DNA of 64,000 nt from Periglandula ipomoeae IasaF13 (Eukaryota > Ascomycota > Sordariomycetes > Hypocreales > Clavicipitaceae). The stretch lies in assembly GCA_000222875.2 (NCBI GenBank), contig AFRD01000022.1, positions 62,001 to 126,000 on the forward strand, given 5' to 3'. Of the stretch, positions 22,188 through 34,730 are shown piece after piece; the stretch's first letter is position 1; the number at the start of each line of letters is the position of its first letter. The notes beneath the pieces were generated by a model, which worked only from the letters and a program-made list of their open reading frames with translations, had not been told where the DNA came from and searched no databases. A program made the translations under genes and the position numbers.

Positions 22188-22739
22188 TTATGCATTGACG
22201 TAGTTGGCCTCGTTGAAAGAGGTCTTGGCATCCTCCAACACGTCGAGAATACCCTGAGCCTGCTTCTTGGCGATATCCTGCGCCGCAGCAGGGACCTTGG
22301 AGACGGTAGCGTCAACAAGGCCCTGGCTGCCGGTGCCGATGTCAGCAATCGTGGAGCGGACAACGACGCACTCAAAGTCTGCTTGAATCTGGGGCTTCTT
22401 AGCCTTGAGGCTATCGACCAGCGTCTGAGCATGTGTCTTGAGGTTCTGGACGGGTGTCAAGAGCGAAAGCGCCTCAGATAGCGTCAGGTTGGCGTTGTTG
22501 TTGACGGTAGTGGTGCCAGTCTTGATGGCGTCGACCAGTCCGTAGGAAGCTTTCAGGACGGGACCGGGATTGCAGGTCCAGCCCTTGACGGCGCCGTCAA
22601 GGCCGTCAATGCTTGTCTGAACGGCAGCGAAGACATCCAGAATAGCCTTGGCGTCGCGAGCGCTCAATGACTGGTCGGAAGGGTAGGCATATGCGCTGGA
22701 GGCGGCGCAGAGCAGGGCGGAAGCAGTAGTGAACTTCAT
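22188..22739 (-). CDS. HsbA-family secreted protein
   Basis: An intact single-exon gene of 183 residues with signal peptide MKFTTASALLCAASSAYA. The mature region has FAAVQTSIDGLDGAVKGW, NLTLSEALSLLTPVQNLKTH, SLKAKKPQIQADFECVVVR and a C-terminal KKQAQGILDVLEDAKTSF. The closest relative in view is the pseudogene at 19398-19928, which shares the block order and the C-terminal ILDVL.DAK motif, suggesting a local duplication. It carries two cysteines (CNPGPV and FECVVV) that could form a disulfide. It is probably secreted to the hyphal surface. Confidence 0.9.
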   Translation of the reverse strand: MKFTTASALLCAASSAYAYPSDQSLSARDAKAILDVFAAVQTSIDGLDGAVKGWTCNPGPVLKASYGLVDAIKTGTTTVNNNANLTLSEALSLLTPVQNLKTHAQTLVDSLKAKKPQIQADFECVVVRSTIADIGTGSQGLVDATVSKVPAAAQDIAKKQAQGILDVLEDAKTSFNEANYVNA

Positions 22740-25700
22740 TTTGGCAGAATGGCTTTCATGCTTCTGAAGAATAGAAGTGAATCAAACTTTTGTGCTTGTT
22801 CTTTTATTTCAGGAGAGTAGTAAATGTGGAGCAGTGCAGATCCGGGGAAGATTGCAACCGCAGATCATGCTGGAATTACAACGTTATATATGCATTCATC
22901 GTCGCTCAAACATGAGTCTTGGCCTGTCGCTATATTTACGTTCACCATCTCCGCGACTTTGCTGCCATTCCAGACCATACAGCGTAGCATCGGTGTGACG
23001 ACGAGCGACAAAAGTAAATTGGAGTACAATGGCCTGAACCGCCCATGCATGGTTTGCCCCCGCAGCACATGAGATTTCACAAGCCTCCGGCACATGTGAG
23101 AATGAGGTTACGGACCCGCCATGATGCCGACACTTAGATGTGCTGTTGTTCCCGTTTAGGAAGTTGTCCAAACTTTTGGTCCTGGCATTACCCCGAAACC
23201 CGGAGCTAATGCCAGCCACGACGCCGACCACTCTGGGGACAGAGTAAAAAAAGATGAAATCCGAGTGGTGAGAAGCTGGCCGTTCCGTGCACGGGGAGAA
23301 TTGGGATTGTGGGGGATGGCATCTGCCATTCCATTGGGCAGCGCGCTTTTAAGACTATGTACGGAGTAAAAAAGCCGTCACAATTACCGTGAGGGTCTGG
23401 ACTAGAGACGCACGGGCCGTGGAGTGGTGACGGCGACAGGTGATGGGGCCTTGGCATTCTTGATGATGAACGATGTATGAGTTCTTGAGCTGTCCGGTGG
23501 ATAAAAACACGGGGATGGGAAGGGTATTTTCGGAAGCATCTGGCAGGGAATCCCGTGATAGCTGGCAAGGACTATGTCGTGATACTATGCATTCTCACAA
23601 AATAGGAACGTAGTATTGGGCTTGCAAGCGCGTGGAAGATCTGGAACCTGGATTTTTGTCTTGGCTCTCCAGACTTCGTTATGACATGGGGAAGATGGGT
23701 AAAAATATCCTCAGCATGAGCCGAACCTCGGTGGCAGCCTCAAAGAGGCGAGACCTTCACGTTGTAGGTTTGGAGCTTTTGTTGATGCATTGCAAGGAGA
23801 ATGCATGTGTTGGTGTTGGGGGTCCCCTTTCAGACATAGTAGTGCCCCGTTTTCGGACTGGGACATCTGACGAATGTACAATACACTGTACCTCGCACTA
23901 TCACTTCCATATACTCTTCACTTATAGGGTATGCCAGTGCCCTGGCTATCTGAATGGAGCACAGCGAAGTCACCTGTCTCACGTTAGACAGTAGCCAGGA
24001 GCCTGAGTCGAAGATAAATGGCCTCCAGTACAGACGCTCAGGACAGATTGGGTCATCGGGAATGGTTAGTACCTCTCCCATTTCTTCCTAATAGATGCTG
24101 ACCTAGGTGTGAGCAAGGCCTACAAGAGAAATCCAATGCGTTCTGAAAGAGTGTCAGTCTCGCTCGGTAGTTGTTTTCAAAGCGGTCTACAGCTGCAAGT
24201 ACATTCGCGGCACAATGGATGGAACGCTCACTCGACGACAGTGTAGTCTGCAGAATCGATATACCAGAGATGTTTCTTTCAGCGGATGCTATCAATGGTG
24301 GTCTCGATACATTGCCAGTGGAATGGTAATACCCTCAGTGTATTTCGTCGCAGACTCAGGAAGAGCCCCCTTTTATTATTACGGAGAGCATTATTATGAA
24401 GCTCTGTGCTGAAGGTATTTCCAGACAGGATGCCCCTGAGCAGATCCGTATCTTGTCATGTGAGGCTGGCCACGTCGTAAAGAATGAAGGCAGGCCAAAT
24501 GATTTGGTCTCGAGGATTGAGTCGACTGCATTCTTTGAGCCGATCTTGGGTGTTTCAATGATGTACGCAGGCCAGACTTGTACATTGGCCGCAGCGTTCA
24601 TATTGTGGAACGTTACTGCGGACCGGGTGGTGCAACAGAGCAGAAGACTAAGCCGTACAAGGCTATTCTCGAGAAGTTACTGACGACAAAGCTGAACGTC
24701 TGGTAGCTACCTAGTTACCGTGATGACGCGTTATCTATACTTTGTTTCTCCTTCGATTAGAAGCTCTTATCCCATAGCTTGGCAATAAATAAGTGAAATA
24801 CTCCATAACAAAGTACATACAGATACTGGCCCTCTCTAGCTCTCGCCGGGGGAGGGAATGGAATCCATTACGGGAGAGTTCTCTAGACATTATATTCGGG
24901 TACTCAACTTAACTCAGCTGAAAAATAAGACAATAAACTCACGCTACATCACTCTTGTTGCTGATCCCACTTTGCAGTAATTGAGCTCCACAGCAAAACG
25001 ATGCTTTCCTCTCAATGCTGTTATTCTACTATACCCGGGCTCGCAGAGTGAAGTATTCAATTAATATTCAGACCTGTGTAATTATTTGATAGTCCCGTTG
25101 ATCTCTATGTTTATGCTGAAGGGGGACCTTTTTATTATGGCGTAGTCTCTAGTGCTAAGGTATAGCTCAGACAGCCATTAAGAGAGGACTTGGTGACGAT
25201 ACAAGCTGCACCGGTCAACCAGGAGGTATTCACACAATGTCGATTCCCGCCTATTTTGTTGAAACAGAATTTCGAATAGCGGTGACAAGTTCCAAACTAG
25301 TTGCTTGTATACCGGACGCTGCTTCCTAGGACACGGGCACATGTGGATACGAGGGACCCCTTGCTTTTACCCCTGCTCAAGGCATATGGCCCTTTATTAA
25401 CAGATTCATTGTGAAAGAATTTCCTGGCCAAAAAAGATACTTGATTGGACAATGGCAACAAGCACTAATGTAAAGTAGGCGATAATGGGAAGTATTCAAG
25501 AAAAATATTAACGGCTGAAAACACTTGACTAGATAGTTTTCGTGGTTTCTCCTCGGTGAAATTATGTTTCATAGCTATAGAGTCAAATAGCAAGCCCTTT
25601 ACATCAGGTTCCGTCATTAGATACATTGCACTGCTCGCGTACTGAGCTTAGACGGCAATGGGCGGTGCCAATCTCGGGAGACGATTTCCACACTCTTCCA

Positions 25701-28700
25701 GTTCTTGCATTATTTGGAATCCTTTCACCTTGGAGTAGACCGGCTCTCACCAGTGACTGATCTTTAAAACTTTGACGACATACACAACACTTGTGAGCCC
25801 ATCGATACAATAACTTCTTTAGCTAGACCTTCGTCGACATAATTGCATTTCAAAAATTCAGTTTGGTATTTAATGCTCTGTGAGACATCCCAGAAATCTG
25901 GTTCTTGGTCATCCAGTCTTGCATTGTCTCCTGCATTGAGAGCTCGTCAGGCTGAAGCAACCCAGAGACAGCATCTTTTGTTCCTTTTGCTGATTCAAGT
26001 GACTCTTGCCTCTGATTATCTATTTGAACAAGGTTCTCGAATACAACATGTCCAGTTTTTTCGCAACTTCTATAAAGAGGATCTTCCTCGAGAGTTGGAT
26101 CAGCACTTACATGCTTAGACGACTCGGCATGCTGTTGAATCCCAGAGTGGTTCATAAAACCAACTACGCGACGATACTCAAATCAAACGTAACAAGCTAA
26201 ATTTGCATTTAAGCCATGAAAATATATCATGGCCATCATCTGCCATGTTAGTATCCCCTACGCTACCCTTTCTAACTATCATGTGCAAATCCTATCACTC
26301 CTCCTTCGCTATGAATATTTCATGAAGTCTGCAGATCATACCACTGCTCTAATTAGTCATGTAAAGCGTTTCTATACTCCAAGCTCTGGGTCTGTAGATG
26401 CTCCTCTGCGGCAAAGATTCAACAAGTCTTACTCGATTGTGGAGTTTTCAATTAGTTCTCAGACGGTTCTCCTTGCTTTCACGAGATATGTCATCGTATT
26501 TATGAACGCTCAAGTTACTTCAGTAAATGATCAGGCCTAATTGCTGTATCTGGCTAAAATTTCATTAAACCACGAAGGCGGTATACTTCGAATTGATTCA
26601 TGATATGCAACGTGAGTCTAAGTGTAAGATTAGCTCACAGAATAGCAGTCTAGATAACTTTAACTACACTCTACGAAGGATTTCTGTGATTTTACGGAGT
26701 GGTGACCGCATACGAAGAAAAGTATTGGGAAGCTACCGCACAGGCCATGCATTCGCCATGTGGCGGGCGAACCATACAGCATATGCTTCCAAAACGCGTG
26801 ACTAACTCGAATTGTCTATGCTGCATTCTAGAAAGGTTGGATTTAGAGTATTTGACGATATTATGATGGATCATAGACGGGAAATTTTCTCCATTTAGAC
26901 GAAACTGCGACTGCTGTTGAGTTAAACACTGTCCTGCGTTGGTGGCTGGGCTGACTTATATCTACGTCAGTGGGCGTGAATACGGCAGACTTCCCGATTA
27001 AAATTGACCAGATCTGCAAGACTAGGCTAAGAACTTTGGGGGCCCTGGCATGATTGGGCCCACAGAGGTGCTTGATCTTGCATTCGACAAAGTCACACTT
27101 TGTTCTACCACGGCTCGGCAATCGGATCGACGGGGGCGGCCAAGGGAGGGCACCAAGGGAGCCTGTTGCCACACTTTAACTCGTGTGAGCCTGGCACAAA
27201 GCCCTGGAAACAGCTGGAAATGGCCAATCGGATGGTAAACGAGCATGGGGCCTGACAGAAAAATGAGAAACTTTGGCCACGATGAAGATGAAACCACTAA
27301 GTGCGGCATGGGGCGGGAGTGGCGGTTGAGTTTAGCGCGAGCCGTGGAATCAGGGCCATTACCAGCGGCTGGTTCCTGTGATGGCTTCCTCGTCTGATGT
27401 TGAAGAGAATCCTGTGGCAAAAAAGTTTGGTCAGTCTTGAAAACGAGAGTCTCATTAGCAGACGAGCACAAGTAGGAGTCTTGGTCTGCTCGAGACGTAA
27501 TATAACCCTGACCGTGGGATATATTGTTGCTGAAGTTCTCATGAAGCGACTTGAATTAAAATTACAATGATATGAGGGCCGAGAGTGAAATCACCAATCA
27601 GACCAAGGATCAGGGCTGAGGAAGAAGAGAAGCCGAATATCATGATGCGAGGCGAGTGTGGCTCGGCAGCTCCTTCCTTGTACCTTGTGCCTGCCTCTGT
27701 CTCTACCTGGCGGCCGACTGGAGCGTGGTGGAACAGAGGGAAAAAGTGGAAAGAGCCAGGTCGCTGCCTTTTTCTGCTGTCTTCGCTGCATGTCGCAGCC
27801 GCCATTGGTGAGCGGGCGGGCTCTTGCCGTGCCTAGGCTCGCCAGAGCGTCCCAAGTTAGGCAAAGGGCGCCTGTCAAGCAGCAAGCTGAAGCGGATCTG
27901 ACTCTCCTCCTCTCAACACACTTGTCTCGCAGTTTTTGGTGCCCGTTAATGTCTCGGTATCGTGGCCATCACGGTCCCTCCTTGACCTTGCCGCCCCCGT
28001 CATTTCCGTCATCTCCGCACCCACGCATGCCATTCATTAGCTTTTCGGTTAAACAGCCATTGACCACCCAGGCGGCTCTACCTCACTATGCCCCTGCCTT
28101 TAGCCGTTATTTGGCGACATGTCACTATTTTCGAACCACAGGGTGCTTGCTGGATCCAAATCGACGACATGCTGAAGATATCACGAGTACATTCAGCCCT
28201 CGATCCTGCCGGCCGCTCCTTCGGGGGTTCCTCATGAGTTTCTTGGCCGGCATTGTTTTTCCTGATTGCTGCGCGAAGCGCTCAAGACAGGCGGTCCATG
28301 TTCGGTCAACATCACGAAAAGGGATAAATCCCTGCTTGTGCGAGATGGTTGATGCAATGCTCTCGTCTTAACGCATCGGACGCAGCGCACTGTCGTACCG
28401 CCAGGAGATCGAATGGCGGCCCGGCGAGACGGTATTATGCAGACATGCATGCCCGAGATCCCCAATTCCATAGCCAGGGGTTCGTACCCCGGTGTGGCCG
28501 CGAAAAGAGTACATCTCTGTGTCAGTGTCCCACCTACATCATCCACAGACGATTTGTTGTCGATTAACCGGTCGACATGGCCACTTGTCATGGTGCATCT
28601 GACCGTGGTCGTGCCAGTCACGCAACGTCTCTGATGTCAAAATGTCGCGAAGGATCAAAGAGGATAGGGGCTACATGGAAAAATGAGAGCGATGACAGCC

Positions 28701-29480
28701 CGGTAGGGCCATCGCCAGGCTCTCGTTGGACGGTAAGGCTGCCGGACAGGAGCTGGAAGTAAGATCGACTGGGGTTTCTATTCCAGCTTTGAGCTTGCAA
28801 CTGCCTGCATATTCTCACTTCCTGCGATGCGTCCATGGCAGCATATATCCCCACTGCTGGACCGCAACGCTATTGGTTCCAGAGTTGTGCGAGCTGACCA
28901 GTCCCAGCCTAGTCTTAAGGCGTCTGTTTTCGACGGGCTGTGGATGCTCAGGGCCGCCATGTCTAGGCCCACTCGTCCACCAAGACGCGTGATACGCCAT
29001 CACTCGACAGGGCATTTGGTCACTAGCCGATTAGGACAGAAGGCACCAAGTCTCTGGAGACAGTCTGGGCTTTCCTGTTGGATGGTTATCCAAAAAGGGA
29101 TTGCTTTGGACAGGGCCCGGGACGATCATGGTGCACAAGGTGCATGGTTCCCGGACTGGATGACCCTAGCCAGATGGGACTTGGCTTGACGCAACATTCG
29201 ACCATCGGCCAGCCGTTCTGTCGGATACGTCAACTCGTTGCGGCAGCCGTTAAGCATACCCTTCCATTCCGCTTAATTTGTGATGATATTTCTTTGTCTT
29301 TTCTCCTCCTTGTTATTTTGTCTCTAAACCCTTCTGACCGTTAATGAAAGGACCGACAGGCTCGGCAACCTTGAATGACTTTTTTGTTTTTATAAAATCG
29401 TCTTGGTATAATTTCCTTCAACGCCATCTTTCTCAGATCCACCACAACCCCTTCCCATTGTGAAGTTATTAATAGTCGTC
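22740..29480. other. 6.7-kb gene-poor region with AT-rich core (about 24.7-26.9 kb)
   Basis: No frame shows a recognisable domain, signal peptide or splice-consistent gene. From about 24700 to 26900 the sequence is clearly more AT-rich than the flanks, with many stop codons in all frames, which could mark a degraded repeat or a former transposon. No terminal repeats or transposase motifs are visible. From about 27 kb the composition returns to normal and probably becomes promoter and leader of the gene at 29481. An open frame at 27658-28371 (+) has a low-complexity, Pro/Ser/Arg-rich composition and is not supported. Confidence 0.5.
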
Positions 29481-30493
29481 ATGTCTGCCCCAACGCCAAC
29501 TTTTGGGACTTTACTATCTGTTCACGATCAATCTTTCATGTATCAAGGGAATCCAACAGCCTATCTTTCTCCAACAGACTACGACATCATGGACGGATGT
29601 GAGTAAACCAAGAACACTGAAGCCATACACATCGCATGCACCAAACAAGCTCTCTGCGCACTCAGCTTCCATTTCACATCCCAACATCACCTCTTGTCCT
29701 TTTTATGCTTCGACGGCTCGTGGAGATTCATCCGCAAGCATAGGCAAAGCCACCCGCCCTTTGTGCAATGGCTACCTTGTTCGCCATGCTGACTATACTA
29801 GTGAACGAGTGTCACACTGCGCGAGTGGCAGAGATTCTGTCTGACTTCCGCACTCTCCAATATTACATCACCTCTGCACCATCAGAGCCTGAACATGCAG
29901 AAGACTGCTACACCGATGGCTGGGCAACGCTGCGTCAATGCGCGATTGATGGTCATCACATCCTGGAATGTGCTGCGGACACACGAGTGCCTGTGGCAGA
30001 AGGGAGTGAATCAGAGCAAATGAAGGCCGAGCTGAAGCAGTACGTTCCCTATCCCGAAAACCACGTCATCAACCTCTCCCGCCCTCTCGAGTCCTTGGTT
30101 CATCCGCACACCGTTGCCGAGTGACTGACCATACAAAAGGGTATTGTTGGATGCTTTCTCACGAAGGCACGAGGGCCAAAAGATATATTTGAGGCAAAGC
30201 ACAGCTCAGCGCTGGGTGGAATACCGAGATATCATCCTACAAGGGCAGCGACCTCACCCCTCAGCTCAGGCGCAGCTGCAAGCTTGTGACCGTCAGCTGC
30301 GAGCAGTACGTACCACTCAATTCTAAGCCCGCGGCGGGTTAGACCTCTAAACGAAATATAGGAGCTGGCATCGATCACGGATGAGGGCATTTACGCTGAG
30401 CTAGCGGCCTCGGACCAGGCTCTCGGCCGCTGGACCGTCGAAGATCCAAGTTTGAGAAGTGTCTTGAGGTGGCTGCGAGCACGACAACGATAA
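29481..30493 (+). CDS. Unknown four-exon protein
   Basis: Reconstructed from splice signals. Exons are 29481-29598, 29802-30039, 30140-30305 and 30362-30493, giving 217 residues. Donors are GTGAGT, GTACGT and GTACGT. Acceptors are ACTAG (with CTGAC branch), AAAAG and ATATAG. All joins keep frame and remove in-frame stops. The N-terminus is LLSVHDQSFMYQGNPTAYLS; the body is helical and charged (AFSRRHEGQKIYLRQSTAQRW, GIYAELAASDQALGRW), with coiled-coil tendency around QAQLQACDRQLRAELASITD. There is no signal peptide or membrane segment. I recognise no domain; it may be a lineage-specific fungal protein. The 203-nt first intron is long for this window, so the first join is the least certain. 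Confidence 0.6.
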
Positions 30494-30951
30494 ACTTGTT
30501 GTAGGGGGTTTGGAGTGTTTGAATATTTGCATGAAACACGATAAATAATCGCGGCCACGCCAAAGGACAAGAGTAGTGCGGAGAGAGCACACGACGGACC
30601 GAGCAACAATATTTGATTGTGTTAGCATACCCACCGCTCGGGGGATGATGCTGGCATTCGATCGCAAGAGAGCAACAGCATTGGGGAAGATGCAGGACAT
30701 CTTCCAGCAGTGTATATTTCTTTGAATTGTGTTTGCATTTGCACAAGGGAACCGGGACATGGACATTGCATATAGAAGGAGCATTTGCGGGTACACAAAA
30801 AGTTTTGCTTTCTCCTCTACAGCAACGCCTGGCGCGGACGAGTTGGGAAACAATGTATCAATCAGGGTCTCCTAGGGTTATTAACGGGGAATCGAAATGA
30901 TGTATGAATAATCTTTTATTTCCTTAACTATCAAGCGGCCAGTTGAGCTGG

Positions 30952-31544
30952 TCAAGACTTGCTTTGAACACAGAGCGCAATTCCAACCAGAGAAAAAAGC
31001 ATGCCCACGGCAGTATCTAAGTTTAATCAGATTAGTACAATTTTAAAAGACATTTGTTGAAGACATTGAGTTTCGATATACCTCTGCTGATGACTTTGCC
31101 TTCTACGTACCATTCACCAAGAACAGTGAACAGAAAGGCCATGGTATTCACGATGGGAACAGTCAGACTCAGTTCTGTGTCGATATCTGTGTTAGCACAT
31201 TCAGGAGACAGAAAGATATGTCTGCTGCGAGCTAGCGTACCAGCCTGGCCAATGAGGAGGAAAAACCACACACTGCCAGTAAGGTTCAACAGCAAAGGGA
31301 CGGCATAGCGCGGGTTCCTCAGGAGATCGACAACAGAGAAGAATGCGCCATAGAGCCTGCTTCGCAGCCAGTGACGCTTGACGTAGTCGGATTCCAGCAC
31401 AGGATGGGGCGGGGGCTGGTGTGAGCGTGTTGCACGGCGGATGAAGGGTGTGGTGAGGCCCCAGGCTAGTCCGACGAGAATGAAGCTGAGGACGTAGTTG
31501 ATGACGGGGGGACGGGGCTCAGGGGTCGCGATTGGCTGGGCCAT
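30952..31544 (-). CDS. TMEM234-like small multispanning membrane protein
   Basis: Exons (minus) are 31544-31241, 31186-31082 and 31016-30952, giving 157 residues. The introns have donors GTACGC and GTATAT and acceptors AACACAG and AACTTAG. Four hydrophobic segments are seen, beginning with INYVLSFILVGLAWGLTTPF. Family landmarks are GLAWGLTTPFIRR, NPRYAVPLLLNLTGS and LTVPIVNTMAFLFTVLGEW, which fit the TMEM234 / drug-metabolite-transporter-like fold with EamA-type repeats. The last exon adds the final helix (DTAVGMLFSLVGIALCV). An upstream in-frame Met at 31610 would add 22 residues; the internal ATG is preferred from family length. Its subcellular role is unknown. Confidence 0.85.
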
Positions 31545-34500
31545 TCTGGGCGTCTGTGAGGACGGGGGATTTCTAGAGTGAATTATTGGATTGGCGATGG
31601 GAAAGGGCAAGTGCAGATGGGGGGAGAAGCAGGTGCGGTGGATTGGCGGGTTCGTTAGAGGTTCGGAGATGACGGATGAATGATGGAGGTTTGCATGGCG
31701 GTTGTTTTAGAGCAGAAGCACAACAGCGACCAGCGACGGTTTCTGGTCCCAAAGGGGAACTGCGACGCCCTCATTGGGTGCATGGCGCGCGCTAGGGAAT
31801 GGCTATGTGTGGGTCCAGCCATGGGTGACGTGCACTGCCTGCTTGTTGTGTGTTGTTTGCGTGTCTGTTCTGGCGAACCATTTCTACGGCGGACTCTATT
31901 GAAGCGTGCACCTTGGTTCGATAGTCTCATTACAGACTGGAGTAACGGAGCAGAAAAAAACGTGGCTTTCAATAATTGTCTAATGCAGTCATGGTACTCA
32001 CTGCAGAGCCCGTCTTGGCCTAGGCATGTGCATGCATGCTCAGTTGGCAGTGCAACACGCAGCATCCATTGGACAATGGTTCAACGGGAACCTGCCTGCC
32101 CGCGTGAGAAAAGATCAAATGCAAGTAAGACTTCGCAGCGACGGCGGAAAAATGCCACGAGAGCCTTGAATAAACGTGGTCCTGCTGAAATGCACGCGTC
32201 ATGCGGCACCCTCGATGCATTTACCCTTTTGCGACAAGGCCATTCGTTCCTCCCGGTTCCAGGGCCCAGAGCGACGGTAATTATACGATCAGCGTGGAGA
32301 AGAAAAGATAGGCCATGGAGCCCCTCGTGTACAGTTAATAAGCCGCGGGCTTAGATAATAGCCCAGGTGCCTATTGCAGATTGCAGATGGGGATATTGTC
32401 ACGACACTAAGACTGGTCCGGAAATGAAACGTTGACAAGTCGGGGACTATCTTGCAGTAACTGGGGCTCGATTCATCAAACAGAATACGCGGAACACTCT
32501 CTCATTGGATAACATCACTCAAGAAACAAGATTAAACCTATCTTGTTTACTATTTTTTTTCTCTTTGCTTCTGATTGAGATGCAACATGTACATGCGCAC
32601 ATGATCGGACTCCCGTATTCCTTTTCCATGTCTCGCGGGTGAATAAAACAACCACCCCCGGACCAAGATCGGACTTTGTAATCCTCACGCCATGCAGAAA
32701 CAAAAGCCCATTCTGAACATGAAAATGCCATGCAGGGTTTATTTTAAGACTGAGATGCAAAATCCCTGTCCAGCTGGAAACCCGGCAACCCACCATCTCG
32801 GCTGTAGGAACGGACATATTCTTACGATGGTGCACATATGACGCCCTTTTACAAGGGGGGCCAAGCAAAACATAACGTACCTAGTGTACTCCGTACCTCG
32901 ATGCGCATTTTCTTCTTTTGTTCGCGCATCTGGGCGGTCCGCTTTCCGGGCGGCCTCGATCGGGGTCGCCTGTCCAATAGTACAGTGCTGAATCAGGTGC
33001 GGTGCGTTGGGGGGCGCGGACTGAGTCTCTGCGTGTGTGGCGCATCGAATGGGAACAATTCGAATTCCGTGCGCACCGCAATTCTGCATCGGCCGACAGG
33101 TCAAAGTCGACGTGTAGCGCAGGTGCATTAGGCCCGGCAGGGCTGAGGCAGTGCTTGGGAACGAAAAACCACGCTTGGGGGCCGCGCCGCTGGAGGCCTG
33201 TCGTCGAGGCCCGGTGTTCGGTCGTCTCGAACCACAGCCAGCCATTTTTGAAGGTTTTTAGTCGCTGCCATGGCGTTTACTGGTTCGATGGCGCTGACCG
33301 GGGTTACGCTTTGGGATTGTGAGGTGGTGGTTTTGGGGGGAGGGAGTGTGCAGGAGTCGGTATTAGTGGTTGATGGGTTTTTGGACATGATTTTGCACCT
33401 TTTCTTCTCATCGAGATTATGGGTATGGAAGCAAGGACGTCAATTTTAGAGCGTTGACTTCTGAAGCAGCAGCTATCAGTTCCATCTGACATGGAAAGGC
33501 GACGAGATGCTGCAGTTTGTGGATGTGACTAATGCCATACCCTAAAGCTTGCAAGGCAAGAAATTGCCGGCTTCACTATCGTCTTATTTGTCTTCGTCAA
33601 TACGGAGCGGGTTCTCGTCTTTTTTTTCTTAACCTCTGTTAAGTTATTCAAAGGACACACCGTAAGAATGAGCTACGTAGACTGAGTTGAAGCAGCTTCA
33701 TAACAAGAGACAGGTGCGCAATGAGGTGTTCAATGACTCCCCTAGATGTTTTGCAATTGTCACTTGGGAGGCGCACGAGGTGCGGTAATCACCATTGCAA
33801 TGCGACGTTCGCATTGTACGACACGTCAGAAAGCAAGGCTACGTAAGTCAACTCATCGTGCTCGGGTATACAGTTCAGGCGCCTAGATATATACATATGT
33901 CGCGAAGAAAAACAACATTCAGGACTGGTGTATTCGGCGCACGTACTACTGACCAGTAACCGGAGTTCGGCGCCGTTCTTGGACGATCCCTTTGAAAAGA
34001 CATTCCAGATAGTTCAAGGGCAGGGAGGACACACCGGCGACGACCTCTGCACGCTCTTCGTCGGCTGAAGGATTTTGGTCTCAGATGCTTGAGACCCTCA
34101 GATAGCGGCATACATTCTACGAAGAAACTGACTGAGGATCTTCCAAGGGTTTTGCGGACCTGCACGAGGAAACGAATAGAATCCGAGCACTTTCGGGTCC
34201 TATTTTGCATTATAGCCATAAGTCAGGATGTTCATGCACTCCCTTTCGACTGTGCGTGGTGTGACGAGCCATTTTGTCTTCCCTTAACCAGACCGGAAAT
34301 CGAGGGCAATTGGCCCGTCCAACAATTTTAAATCGACATGGAAGTGAATGACGAAGGACAGATTTATCATAAGTTACAGGACAAGACAGAACTGATCTGC
34401 TTCAATAACCAGGGCACTTTTTGACGACACTCAGAATCGCTGGAATGCGAGCGGGTAACCTCGTCTACTCTACCCTTTGTCTCATATGTGTCTGAGTAAA

Positions 34501-34730
34501 CATCTACAAGGGAAATCGCTCCTTCGCCGCAGTTCACACTATTGTCTCAAAAGTCGCCCTTGACAATCCGAATCTATTTGAACCTATTTAAAGCTGCATG
34601 ACCTATGCCTCAGCACCCTTTGACTATGTTCCTTCTAGTCTTTCACCACGCACATCCACAACAAAAGAGCCGAAGTAGACCTGGCATCATACGGTCATCA
34701 TCTCCAATCCCTCCCCACCATTTTTACAAC
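31545..34730. other. 3.2-kb region without a firmly supported gene
   Basis: The TMEM234-like promoter lies at the left and the I78 inhibitor promoter at the right. A short minus-strand frame at 33388-33128 (86 residues, beginning MSKNPSTTNTDSC) is the only candidate with coding-like composition. It has no known domain. Nothing else is recognised. Confidence 0.4.
33128..33388 (-). CDS. Possible small unknown protein
   Basis: 86 codons with a Thr/Ser/Pro-rich N-terminus (MSKNPSTTNTDSCTLPPPK) and a central NAMAATKNLQKWLAVVRDD. No signal peptide, domain or splice evidence is seen. It could be a short real gene or chance. Confidence 0.25.
   Translation of the reverse strand: MSKNPSTTNTDSCTLPPPKTTTSQSQSVTPVSAIEPVNAMAATKNLQKWLAVVRDDRTPGLDDRPPAARPPSVVFRSQALPQPCRA

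Noticed and set aside
27658..28371. 237-codon plus-strand frame
   Set aside because: Pro/Ser/Arg-rich, no domain, no signal peptide, overlapped by equally long frames on the other strand; probably non-coding.
28470..28500. ggttcgtacccc as a tRNA T-arm
   Set aside because: The loop is not TTCRANY and no acceptor, D-arm or anticodon arm could be built around it.
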